Under the pieces are notes generated by a model, which did no database searches, had not been told where the DNA came from, and saw only the letters and a list, made by a program, of their open reading frames with translations. Made by a program: the position numbers and the translations under genes. Positions 6,516 through 12,613 of a DNA stretch of 20,072 nucleotides are shown piece by piece. Positions within the stretch are counted from its first letter, which is position 1; every line of letters begins with the position of its first letter. Source of the stretch: JAQUOA01 sp037443785. Its GTDB lineage: Bacteria; Bacteroidota; Ignavibacteria; UBA10030; UBA8401. The stretch covers positions 1 through 20,072 of the forward strand of contig JBBINR010000050.1 in NCBI GenBank assembly GCA_037443785.1, read 5' to 3'.

Positions 6516-6633
6516 ATTTATGGAAGATCTCATCAGGCAATATATTTTACCGGTAACCCTTGCGATAATATTCGCCGCCCAAATCCTATTGGCAATTGCA
6601 AAAAGAAAAATGCGGAAACATGATCTCCAATGA
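6502..6633 (+). CDS. 43-residue single-span membrane protein
   Basis: A short frame starting ATG AGT CGA overlaps the end of the CII-like gene by 14 bases and the start of the next gene by 14 bases, the spacing expected of a coupled operon member. The product has a charged N-terminus (MSRNKFMEDLIRQ), one hydrophobic helix (about 14-33, including YILPVTLAIIFAAQILL) and a basic end (AKRKMRKHDLQ), giving an N-out/C-in topology. Small phage membrane proteins are often exclusion or holin-like factors, but no specific function can be given. Confidence 0.55.
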   Translation: MSRNKFMEDLIRQYILPVTLAIIFAAQILLAIAKRKMRKHDLQ

Positions 6634-6883
6634 AAACAAAAAATATTTTACGGCGAAGGAAGTCGCGGAGCGTTGGGGAGTTTCTGTCGATACAATAAAA
6701 AAATTATGCAAAGCCGAAGTGTTACGTTCGCTGAAAATATTTACCAGTAATCAATCGCAATTTCGTATACCCATAGACTGGCTTGAAAATTATGAAATGG
6801 CAAATACCTCCGGGGGTTATGGATTGGAAACCGGGAAAAGAAAGAGTGTCAATAGGCGTTTTGAATTGGAAATTCAAAAATAA
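6620..6883 (+). CDS. excisionase-like / MerR-type HTH protein
   Basis: Starting at ATG 6620 the 87-residue product carries YFTAKEVAERWGVSVDTIKKL, the typical HTH_17 (excisionase/AlpA-like) fold, then a wing ending near FRIPIDWLENYE. An upstream TTG start at 6596 would add eight residues but lacks a ribosome site. Such proteins act as recombination directionality factors or small regulators. Distance from int argues neither way. It overlaps the upstream membrane-protein gene. Confidence 0.65.
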   Translation: MISNENKKYFTAKEVAERWGVSVDTIKKLCKAEVLRSLKIFTSNQSQFRIPIDWLENYEMANTSGGYGLETGKRKSVNRRFELEIQK

Positions 6884-6897
6884 ACTCAGAGAAATCT

Positions 6898-7068
6898 ATG
6901 AAAGTTCAAATCCGTAAAAACAAATTAAAAGAGTATTGGTACATCTTTCGAGCGAATCGAAAATTTACGGTGACATCAAAAACGCGCGGAGCATATTTCA
7001 TTAGAGATTGCGGCTTAGATAATTTATACAGACTTGAAAAAAAAGATTGCAAGGTCGTTGAGAATTAA
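6898..7068 (+). CDS. 56-residue basic hypothetical protein
   Basis: A short complete frame fills the gap between two early genes. The product is strongly basic (many Lys/Arg), with WYIFRANRKFTVTSKTRGA, compatible with a small beta-rich nucleic-acid-binding protein. The ribosome site is weak (CAGAGAAATCT before ATG). No family recognised; supported by gene-dense context and a lack of competing frames. Confidence 0.45.
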   Translation: MKVQIRKNKLKEYWYIFRANRKFTVTSKTRGAYFIRDCGLDNLYRLEKKDCKVVEN

Positions 7069-7098
7069 AATTGAGAATCGGCAATGAAGAAAAAACGC

Positions 7099-7104
7099 AG
7101 GAGG
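7099..7104 (+). promoter_or_regulatory. strong ribosome binding site fixing a start
   Basis: AGGAGG lies five bases before the ATG at 7110 and selects it over the in-frame TTG at 7071. Confidence 0.8.
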
Positions 7105-7109
7105 TTCCA

Positions 7110-7286
7110 ATGGTAATGTTCGATGATGATTTAGAAAAAAATATTCTCACAGCAATACGCATGAATGTAGAATTAAATCGGAAAAGTGGTGCGGCGGTAT
7201 GCATAACACCGGCGGGAAAACTTTCAATTATGTTCTCGCAAGAAGCGATGGAGATAACATCCACACGGAAACCGGAACGGATATAA
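7110..7286 (+). CDS. 58-residue hypothetical early protein
   Basis: The start at ATG 7110 is fixed by AGGAGG. The product begins with an acidic stretch (MVMFDDDLEKNI), continues with a helix (LTAIRMNVELNRKSG) and a short beta-like part (AAVCITPAGKLSIMF). No family recognised. It sits in the rightward early operon, 19 bases before the winged-helix gene. Confidence 0.5.
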   Translation: MVMFDDDLEKNILTAIRMNVELNRKSGAAVCITPAGKLSIMFSQEAMEITSTRKPERI

Positions 7287-7305
7287 CAATCGGCGGAATG
7301 GAACG

Positions 7306-7752
7306 ATGGACGGACAAAAGAAAATACCGAACGATCTTGTTATGCGGGTGCTGAAAATGATCAGCGACCGGACGATTGACAATCCGATAATTGGCGATGC
7401 CATTGCTGATCAATTGGGTACTAACTGGCGGACGGTTGCAAACTGCGTGGAGATATTACGATATATCGGTTTCAAAATTGGCAGCTCTAAAACGAAACCG
7501 ATGGGATATTTTTTGGCGAGGACACGCGAAGAAATGAGGCCAACAGCGGAGCGCACAAAACAGTCATGCCTCAAACAATTGAAACAGGTACAGCGGATGT
7601 ATCAGTGGGACGGTGAAGAACCGACGCTTTTTGATGGACGCGATCTTGCGGAGGTGGATGATGCCATTCAGGAATTTGTTAACGCAACAGGAATTACACT
7701 GGATGAATTTTTCCGAGAATCAAAAACAGAAATGCCTCAATCCATGCAATGA
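7306..7752 (+). CDS. winged-helix DNA-binding phage protein
   Basis: The 148-residue product has a helix-turn-helix and wing at about residues 20-72. The recognition segment is IADQLGTNWRTVANCVEILRYIG; the wing contains SSKTKPMGYFLARTREEM. The GYFLARTxEE pattern recurs in many prophage winged-helix proteins (recalled). The C-terminal half is acidic and helical and includes PTLFDGRDL. A role in DNA replication or regulation is possible but not shown. GGAAC just before the ATG is a weak ribosome site. Confidence 0.65.
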   Translation: MDGQKKIPNDLVMRVLKMISDRTIDNPIIGDAIADQLGTNWRTVANCVEILRYIGFKIGSSKTKPMGYFLARTREEMRPTAERTKQSCLKQLKQVQRMYQWDGEEPTLFDGRDLAEVDDAIQEFVNATGITLDEFFRESKTEMPQSMQ

Positions 7753-7768
7753 GAGGCAAAGGGGAGTT

Positions 7769-7885
7769 ATGACAATCATTGTAATTATTGCAGCAGCATA
7801 CATCGTCTTAAATGCGTGGGCGATTTGTGCCATTGGCAAGAGAAGCGACCAATCTATTCGTTATCCGAAAAAGGTGAAGTCATGA
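7769..7885 (+). CDS. 38-residue single-span membrane protein
   Basis: ATG 7769 is preceded by GGGGAG at the right distance. The product starts with one hydrophobic helix (MTIIVIIAAAYIVLNAWAIC) and ends in a basic tail (GKRSDQSIRYPKKVKS). The stop overlaps the next start in ATGA (7882-7885), a clear sign of coupled translation. The frame is open further upstream, but the ribosome site decides for this start. Function unknown. Confidence 0.55.
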   Translation: MTIIVIIAAAYIVLNAWAICAIGKRSDQSIRYPKKVKS

Positions 7886-8046
7886 ATTTCATTCAAGAGC
7901 ATTTAGGAGCAATCGGCGTGATGCTGTTTATCATCTTTGCCGGCTATGGAATCTATACTGACCGGAAGGAGAAGCAGCGCCAGCGCGAAGAAGCCATGTT
8001 CCAGGAAGCAAATAAAAGTTACGAAGGCGAAGAAGACATTTACTAA
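7882..8046 (+). CDS. 54-residue single-span membrane protein
   Basis: The product has a short amphipathic start (MNFIQEHLG), one membrane segment at about 10-25 (AIGVMLFIIFAGYGIY), and a charged cytoplasmic-type tail rich in Lys, Arg, Gln and Glu. It is coupled on both sides: ATGA with the preceding gene, TAATG with the next. Two adjacent tiny membrane proteins could form a holin/antiholin-like or exclusion pair, but no lysin is nearby and this is only a suggestion. Confidence 0.6.
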   Translation: MNFIQEHLGAIGVMLFIIFAGYGIYTDRKEKQRQREEAMFQEANKSYEGEEDIY

Positions 8047-8471
8047 TGAACAATCTTTTGAAAGGCAAACCGATGGATCAACCGAACGATTACCGCGAAA
8101 ATTTTCTGCAAGAATTAAAAATGATCAAAGCGAATCCGCATTGTAAGAGCTGCGGCGGGCGGGGATATCTCGGAATAAAAATTGAGAAGGACCAAACGAA
8201 GCAATTGGTCTATTGCTACTGCGCGAAGACGGGAATGGAAGATACGATCTTTGCCGAATTATTTGCGCGCCTAAAGAACCTGGAGGAAGCATTTTTATTA
8301 TTGGGACAACAAGGATTATCTCTGACTGATAAAATCTCCGAATCAAATAAGATTCATTCGAACAATACGAAATTGCTCGACGAAGGATTAGCAAAAATTG
8401 ACCGGCACACTGCAGGGTATTGGATTATGCGGTTGATGAAAAAATTTGTGAAGAAAGAAAAATTGGCATGA
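8046..8471 (+). CDS. zinc-ribbon phage protein
   Basis: The 141-residue protein carries PHCKSCGGRGYLGI (about residues 32-45) and a second pair in YCYCA (56-60), a DnaJ-like or rubredoxin-like CxxC zinc site. The rest is predicted helical with an amphipathic coil (GLSLTDKISESNKIHSNN) and a basic C-terminus. It starts in the TAATG overlap; an internal ATG at residue 10 is an alternative. Zinc-binding phage proteins of this type often act in DNA metabolism or regulation. No specific function. Confidence 0.6.
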   Translation: MNNLLKGKPMDQPNDYRENFLQELKMIKANPHCKSCGGRGYLGIKIEKDQTKQLVYCYCAKTGMEDTIFAELFARLKNLEEAFLLLGQQGLSLTDKISESNKIHSNNTKLLDEGLAKIDRHTAGYWIMRLMKKFVKKEKLA

Positions 8472-8734
8472 CCGGGAAACTGACACGTGATCAGCGATTG
8501 ATCTTTGCAATTGCAGGCATTGACATTGTGGGCTTTCAGGAATCGCCGAAGGGAAATTATTGGGTGGGGATTGATGTCCGCAACAACAATGCGTCATACT
8601 CCTATCCGGAGAATGCAACGGTGAAGGAAATTATTCAGCACACGAACGAGAAACGAAAAGAATTTGGATTGATACCAGCGGAGAATGGTGACACCGGCAC
8701 AAAAACAATTCATCAATCTTCTCAGGAAGATTGA
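8468..8734 (+). CDS. hypothetical early protein
   Basis: The ATG at 8468 overlaps the previous stop in ATGA, giving 88 residues. The product contains IDIVGFQESPKGNYWVGIDV, a beta-rich core, then a helix (ATVKEIIQHTNEKRKEFG) and a polar tail. No family recognised. The last 50 bases overlap the start of the SAM-binding protein gene. Confidence 0.55.
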   Translation: MTGKLTRDQRLIFAIAGIDIVGFQESPKGNYWVGIDVRNNNASYSYPENATVKEIIQHTNEKRKEFGLIPAENGDTGTKTIHQSSQED

Positions 8735-9437
8735 TTACTCAAAAAATATGTATGAGATCTTCGATGACTTTTGCAGACTTGGCACTTACTCGCTCGCACT
8801 TCCTTTTCATGGCGATATCGCCCGTGAAGAAATATCCCGAGTCACGAAAAAATATTCAACCGACCAAATAAAATTATTTGATGAAGCCTTTGCGATCATG
8901 GTGAACGAATTGGAAAAAACACATATCGATTTTTTAGGCGAGGTCTTCGGCGAATGCGAGCTGGCCAATGACCGGCAGGGACAATTCTTTACACCGTTTC
9001 ATGTTTCTTTAATGATGGCAAAGGTAACAATGCATGGTATGAAAGACTTGATCGGGCAAAAGGGATTTATCACAGCAAACGAACCGGCATGCGGCAGCGG
9101 GGGAATGATGATTGCCATGCGACAAGTGATGATTGAAGAAAAATGCAATCCGAGCCGTGATGTTTTTGTTGTCGCACAGGATGTAAGCGAGATCGCCTTT
9201 ATGATGTGCTACATTCAAATCTCTCTTTATGGCATCGGTGCAAAAATCATTCACGGCAACACGATAACGATGCAAACATTCAGAGTGCTCTATACGCCGG
9301 TGTATTGGATAACCGATTGGCCGCTGCGTTTGATGCTGCGACAAATGACAACGGAAGAAATTCCGACGGCGGACACGAAAGAAGAAAAGCAGGAACAAGA
9401 ATCGAATAATGATCCGGTGCAAGGGGAATTATTTTAA
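8685..9437 (+). CDS. HsdM-like N6-adenine methyltransferase-family protein, motif IV not found
   Basis: The 250-residue protein contains helical N-terminal parts typical of type I modification subunits, then GQFFTP (99-104) and the SAM-binding loop EPACGSGG (133-140), the acidic AQDVSE (165-170), and GNT (191-193). These match the N-6 DNA methylase family (PF02384). After GNT, where an NPPF/Y catalytic motif should follow, the sequence reads MQTFRVLYTPVYWITDW, and no NPPF/Y is visible. A Glu/Lys-rich tail ends in GELF. Phages carry short relatives of this form. It may bind SAM or DNA without methylating adenine, or use another catalytic arrangement. There is no HsdS or HsdR nearby. Confidence 0.8.
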   Translation: MVTPAQKQFINLLRKIDYSKNMYEIFDDFCRLGTYSLALPFHGDIAREEISRVTKKYSTDQIKLFDEAFAIMVNELEKTHIDFLGEVFGECELANDRQGQFFTPFHVSLMMAKVTMHGMKDLIGQKGFITANEPACGSGGMMIAMRQVMIEEKCNPSRDVFVVAQDVSEIAFMMCYIQISLYGIGAKIIHGNTITMQTFRVLYTPVYWITDWPLRLMLRQMTTEEIPTADTKEEKQEQESNNDPVQGELF

Positions 9438-9453
9438 TCAATCAATAAAAATT

Positions 9454-9459
9454 AGGAGG
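9454..9459 (+). promoter_or_regulatory. strong ribosome binding site
   Basis: AGGAGG four bases before ATG 9464 is the best Shine-Dalgarno in the early region and supports this start. Confidence 0.8.
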
Positions 9460-9463
9460 AAAT

Positions 9464-9724
9464 ATGATTGAGACTAACGATGTAAAAGATCAAATTCCCG
9501 CTTCGCAAAAGCCCGGCAAATGTAGAATTTGTGGCTGCACGGAAAAAAATCCATGCATCACTGAAACAGATAAACCGTGTGGATGGGCGAATGATACCAG
9601 AACATTATGTAACAATCCTATCTGCCTACGAACCGCGGTCAATCAGGCAAAGAAAGCGAAGACAAAAAAATGCCTTGCAAAACATAAAAAAGCGGTGAAG
9701 AAAGCGAAGAAACATGGCCATTAA
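9464..9724 (+). CDS. cysteine-rich zinc-binding protein with Lys-rich tail
   Basis: The 86-residue product has a Cys cluster, GKCRICGCTEKNPC followed by PCGWA, TLCNNPIC, with spacing suited to one or two zinc ions (about residues 20-54). The family is common in phages (recalled). The C-terminal third is Lys/Ala-rich (QAKKAKTKK, KKAVKKAKKHGH), likely contacting nucleic acid. The last 11 bases overlap the next gene. Confidence 0.65.
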   Translation: MIETNDVKDQIPASQKPGKCRICGCTEKNPCITETDKPCGWANDTRTLCNNPICLRTAVNQAKKAKTKKCLAKHKKAVKKAKKHGH

Positions 9725-10181
9725 AAATTACACATCCGGAGTGAATGTTGAACGGTCACTTATGCTGATTGAAAAGCTGCTGATTGATGTCGGTGCGACG
9801 AATATCAGCAAGTCAATCAACGAACAAAAGGAAATCGACGGTATCATTTTCATGATCGTGGTTGAGGGGCGGTCGATGCTCTTTAAGTTAAAAGCGCGCA
9901 CGGATGAAGTGTTCAAAATATTATGGCGTGATGTTTCTCCGCGCAGTGCGGCGAAGGTAGAAACGAAAGACAAAATTCGTGAACAAGCACTGCGGACGGC
10001 GTGGAAATTATTATTCGATCGCATTCAAATGGACGCGACGGATATTAAACTCGGGCAAATGGAATTGCTTGAGGTTTTCCTAACACGAGCATACGACATG
10101 CAGAACAATCTAACATTCTTTGAAAAATTAAAAGGTGATGGATTCAAACTATTGCAGGCAAAGAATTCACAGACAAAATGA
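9714..10181 (+). CDS. conserved phage hypothetical protein
   Basis: The 155-residue product starts MAIKNYTSGVNVERS and has a helix (LIEKLLIDVGATNISKS), beta strands around GIIFMIVVEGRSMLFKL, then a long helical C-terminus. I recall similar short early phage proteins with an IKNYTT start, but no function is known. It overlaps neighbours at both ends (ATGG with the upstream gene, ATGA with the downstream gene), so it belongs to the coupled operon. Confidence 0.6.
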   Translation: MAIKNYTSGVNVERSLMLIEKLLIDVGATNISKSINEQKEIDGIIFMIVVEGRSMLFKLKARTDEVFKILWRDVSPRSAAKVETKDKIREQALRTAWKLLFDRIQMDATDIKLGQMELLEVFLTRAYDMQNNLTFFEKLKGDGFKLLQAKNSQTK

Positions 10182-10435
10182 AAGATAATGTAATTGCAAA
10201 CTGGCAGCCGACAAATGCATTCGGAAAAACTTCTAAGCCAAGGAAGGAAAACGATATCACATTATCAGCAAAAAAAATTATTCGAAGTTATTCCAAACCT
10301 TTTGCTCGAGGAAGTATTAATGTGAACGTTTATGAAGAGGTTTGTCGGCATTGTGGAAAGACTTTTGAATTTCATTGTGCCACGGTTAATAATCAGATGC
10401 GATGTACTCATTGCAAAAAGAGACAAACGAAATGA
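10178..10435 (+). CDS. zinc-ribbon hypothetical protein
   Basis: The 85-residue protein has a basic, disordered first half and a C-terminal zinc ribbon: VCRHCGKTF (residues 55-63) and MRCTHCKKR (74-82), two CxxC pairs about 16 residues apart. It could bind DNA or RNA or touch RNA polymerase. It starts and ends in ATGA overlaps. Confidence 0.6.
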   Translation: MKDNVIANWQPTNAFGKTSKPRKENDITLSAKKIIRSYSKPFARGSINVNVYEEVCRHCGKTFEFHCATVNNQMRCTHCKKRQTK

Positions 10436-10842
10436 GTGGCTACCTACCCCAAATATTGAAACAGTATTGCGAGATCCAACGGGAGTTCAAGCTCGAACGC
10501 CCGCTCTATGTCGATAGGACATTGATCGGGTATATCATGATGAGTTTTGAAAATGAGCGCTTGTTTTTGATTGGCGGGACGGTGAAGGAAGCTGCGAAGA
10601 GCGAAGTATTTCTTCCGCTCGAGATATTAAAAGGTGCACAGCTCTTGAAATGGAAAGTCATTATCGGAGCCGGTGAGCGGATGTTTGTCTGCAACGGTCA
10701 AAATCTAAAATGGGAAGCGCCATTTGCAATTAAAGGAGTGATAGTTGCCAAAGTGAAGATTGCGGAGATCGAAGCAACGGAAATAGGGTTACAAAAAATT
10801 GATGAGGGAACCACAGCGCAAACAGCTGAGCCAAGTTTTTGA
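10432..10842 (+). CDS. hypothetical phage protein
   Basis: The start ATG 10432 overlaps the upstream stop in ATGA, giving 136 residues. The sequence suggests a beta-rich domain (LFLIGGTVKEAAKSEVFLPL, KWKVIIGAGERMFVC) with a Glu/Thr-rich tail. No family recognised. It is nine bases from the HNH gene that follows. Confidence 0.55.
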   Translation: MSGYLPQILKQYCEIQREFKLERPLYVDRTLIGYIMMSFENERLFLIGGTVKEAAKSEVFLPLEILKGAQLLKWKVIIGAGERMFVCNGQNLKWEAPFAIKGVIVAKVKIAEIEATEIGLQKIDEGTTAQTAEPSF

Positions 10843-10851
10843 ATAATTACT

Positions 10852-11196
10852 ATGCCGATCAAGCCCGAGAATAAGAATAAATATCCAAAAAATTGGAAAG
10901 AGATTTCGAACCGAATACGCTTTGAAAGGGCGAAAGGACAATGTGAATGTGCGGGCGAATGCGGATTGCATACTACATCCGGAAGATGCACGGAACGGCA
11001 CGGCGATGCAGCGAAATTTGCAAAAGGTAAAGTAATATTGACTGTTGCTCACTTGAATCATGATGAAACCGACTGTCGAGAGGAAAATCTAAAAGCAATG
11101 TGCCAACGCTGTCATTTGCGGTATGATAAGGAGCATCATCAAATCAATGCACGGCAAACGCGCAGGAACAAGTTGAATACAATTGAAATGTTCTAA
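10852..11196 (+). CDS. HNH endonuclease (phage early type)
   Basis: The 114-residue protein begins with YPKNWKEISNRIRFERAKG and has Cys residues CECAGECG, then the HNH core VAHLNHDETDCREENLKAM (H67, H70, N79) and CQRCHLRYD (C84, C87, H88). This is the zinc-stabilised beta-beta-alpha metal nuclease of phages. It could nick or cut DNA for packaging, recombination or host DNA degradation. It is not next to the terminase genes, so the HK97 gp74 role is not implied by position. Confidence 0.88.
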   Translation: MPIKPENKNKYPKNWKEISNRIRFERAKGQCECAGECGLHTTSGRCTERHGDAAKFAKGKVILTVAHLNHDETDCREENLKAMCQRCHLRYDKEHHQINARQTRRNKLNTIEMF

Positions 11197-11281
11197 AGCG
11201 TACGCGCCGACGAAATTTCAATGACTTACGGGGAAAAAGACTATACAAATATTTAAAAAGACTCTGCATCAAGTTTTTAAG

Positions 11282-11310
11282 TTGTTGAATGATTATAGCT
11301 TACAGATAAT
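11282..11310 (+). promoter_or_regulatory. putative promoter of the second HNH gene
   Basis: TTGTTG (11282-11287), 17 bases, GATAAT (11305-11310). The surrounding 148-base gap (11197-11344) is AT-rich and otherwise empty apart from a weak TTAAAAA/TTTTTAA pairing. An own promoter fits an independently acquired gene. Confidence 0.5.
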
Positions 11311-11344
11311 ATGAAGTAATACATATATACCTGCCTACAAATAA

Positions 11345-11926
11345 ATGCGCAAACAAAAACAAAGAAACAGAAACCTATCAAAAGAAAAATACGAATTGGT
11401 AGCAAAGAGAGACGGGGACAAGTGCTACATCTGTGGGGTACCAAGATCGGAAGTTAAACGACTTGAGCTTCATCATTCCGATGAAGATAAAACAAATGAC
11501 CGGGATGAAAACCTGTTCTTGTGTTGCCCGAGTTGTCATCGTCAATTGCATCCTCGCGGTAAGGATAAAAGAAAGAGGAAACAACGTCCGATTGATACCA
11601 ATGCGGCATCAAACGTAGGTGAGTTTACCCGAATGTCACCGCAAATGATGATTAGTCGTAAGAAATATCCGGAATACAAACGCTGGTTATTAGCTGAAAT
11701 TAAAGAGCATGGTAGGATTCGAGTTGATTACGCTATCTATGCAGGTGCAGAAGAAAACGGAGTCATGTCGGAGACAGTGCGTAATTCATGGTTGAAGCAA
11801 TGCACAACGAGTACAAAGTCTGCGTTTCAAATTGTATACGACGAGTCAGCCGATTGCAACTTTGTAACGTTTAGAAATGCAATTACAAATGGTAAGGATA
11901 GGGGGGATGGAGTGGGTCCTTTGTAA
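11345..11926 (+). CDS. HNH endonuclease, probably mobile
   Basis: The 193-residue product is basic at its start, then has CYICG (27-31), LELHHSDEDKTNDRDENL (40-57) with His43/His44 and Asn56, and CPSCHRQLHP (61-70), a complete HNH site with two CxxC zinc pairs. The C-terminal 120 residues contain a helical region (YPEYKRWLLAEIKEHG) that may recognise DNA. No Shine-Dalgarno is clear. It is set off by non-coding gaps on both sides, unlike its overlapping neighbours, which suggests a free-standing homing endonuclease inserted in the operon. Confidence 0.85.
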   Translation: MRKQKQRNRNLSKEKYELVAKRDGDKCYICGVPRSEVKRLELHHSDEDKTNDRDENLFLCCPSCHRQLHPRGKDKRKRKQRPIDTNAASNVGEFTRMSPQMMISRKKYPEYKRWLLAEIKEHGRIRVDYAIYAGAEENGVMSETVRNSWLKQCTTSTKSAFQIVYDESADCNFVTFRNAITNGKDRGDGVGPL

Positions 11927-12031
11927 CTTTTACAATAAGGGTGCGAAGCGAGCGCAAAACATTTTTAGTTAAAACAAAAAAAAATCACAGTTCCATGCCA
12001 CGAGGGTTTTGGAGCAAAATTGAAAGGAAAA
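11927..12031. other. non-coding gap after the HNH gene
   Basis: These 105 bases hold no reading frame worth reporting, an A9 run, and only a weak TGCG/CGCA hairpin. A ribosome site GAAAGG at the right end serves the ParB-like gene. Confidence 0.5.
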
Positions 12032-12613
12032 ATGCACATGATTATCGTAGAAAGAAAGATTTCCGAATTAAAATTGGCGGAATATAACCCGCGAAAGCTC
12101 AACAAAGAACAGGAAAAAGAACTTCGCAAAAGTTTAGAAACATTCGATTGCGTTCAACCGATTATTGTCAACATCAATCCGGCCAGAAAAAATATCGTTG
12201 TTGGCGGCAATCAGCGCGTTGTTGTCGCTAAAAAAATGAAATTAAAAACGTTGCCATGCGTCGAAGTCAACCTTTCGCCGGAAAAAGAACGCGAATTAAA
12301 TATCCGTTTGAATAAAAACGGCGGCGAGTGGGACTTTAGCAAACTCAAAACAGAATTCAACATCAACGAATTGGTGTCCTTTGGCTTTACAAAGAAGGAA
12401 GTAGAATTCGATGTGGCCGCGCTTGTTGATCGCACACCGAAAGAAAAAAAGAGAGTTCGTCAAAATGTGGAAGTCTTATGTCAACTCGGTGATGTACGAT
12501 TCCCCCTTCCACAAAAACAATACGTGAAATGGATTGATGCAATTGCCAAAAAAGTGGGTCTTGCAAAGGAAGCACAGGTCGCAGAAATCAAAAAACGTCT
12601 ACAGATAAAATGA
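12032..12613 (+). CDS. ParB/sulfiredoxin-fold protein
   Basis: The 193-residue product has a ParB N-terminal domain (about 1-85): ISELKLAEYNPRKL, then the nucleotide-pocket motif VVGGNQR (56-62) and TLPCVEV. After it comes LNIRLNKNGGEWDFSKL, often found in phage ParB-domain proteins. ParB-fold proteins bind CTP or act as nucleases, and in phages appear beside DNA methylases and base-modification genes. The GAAAGGA ribosome site favours ATG 12032; ATG 12038 is also possible. The stop overlaps the next ATG (ATGA at 12610). The C-terminal part (about 140-193) is not recognised. Confidence 0.82.
   Translation: MHMIIVERKISELKLAEYNPRKLNKEQEKELRKSLETFDCVQPIIVNINPARKNIVVGGNQRVVVAKKMKLKTLPCVEVNLSPEKERELNIRLNKNGGEWDFSKLKTEFNINELVSFGFTKKEVEFDVAALVDRTPKEKKRVRQNVEVLCQLGDVRFPLPQKQYVKWIDAIAKKVGLAKEAQVAEIKKRLQIK

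Noticed and set aside
7769..8046. Holin cassette
   Set aside because: The two small membrane proteins fit by size only; no endolysin or Rz-like gene is near, and they lie in the early operon.
12211..12435. Minus-strand frames under the ParB and other rightward genes
   Set aside because: They follow codon periodicity of the forward genes and show no protein family signal.
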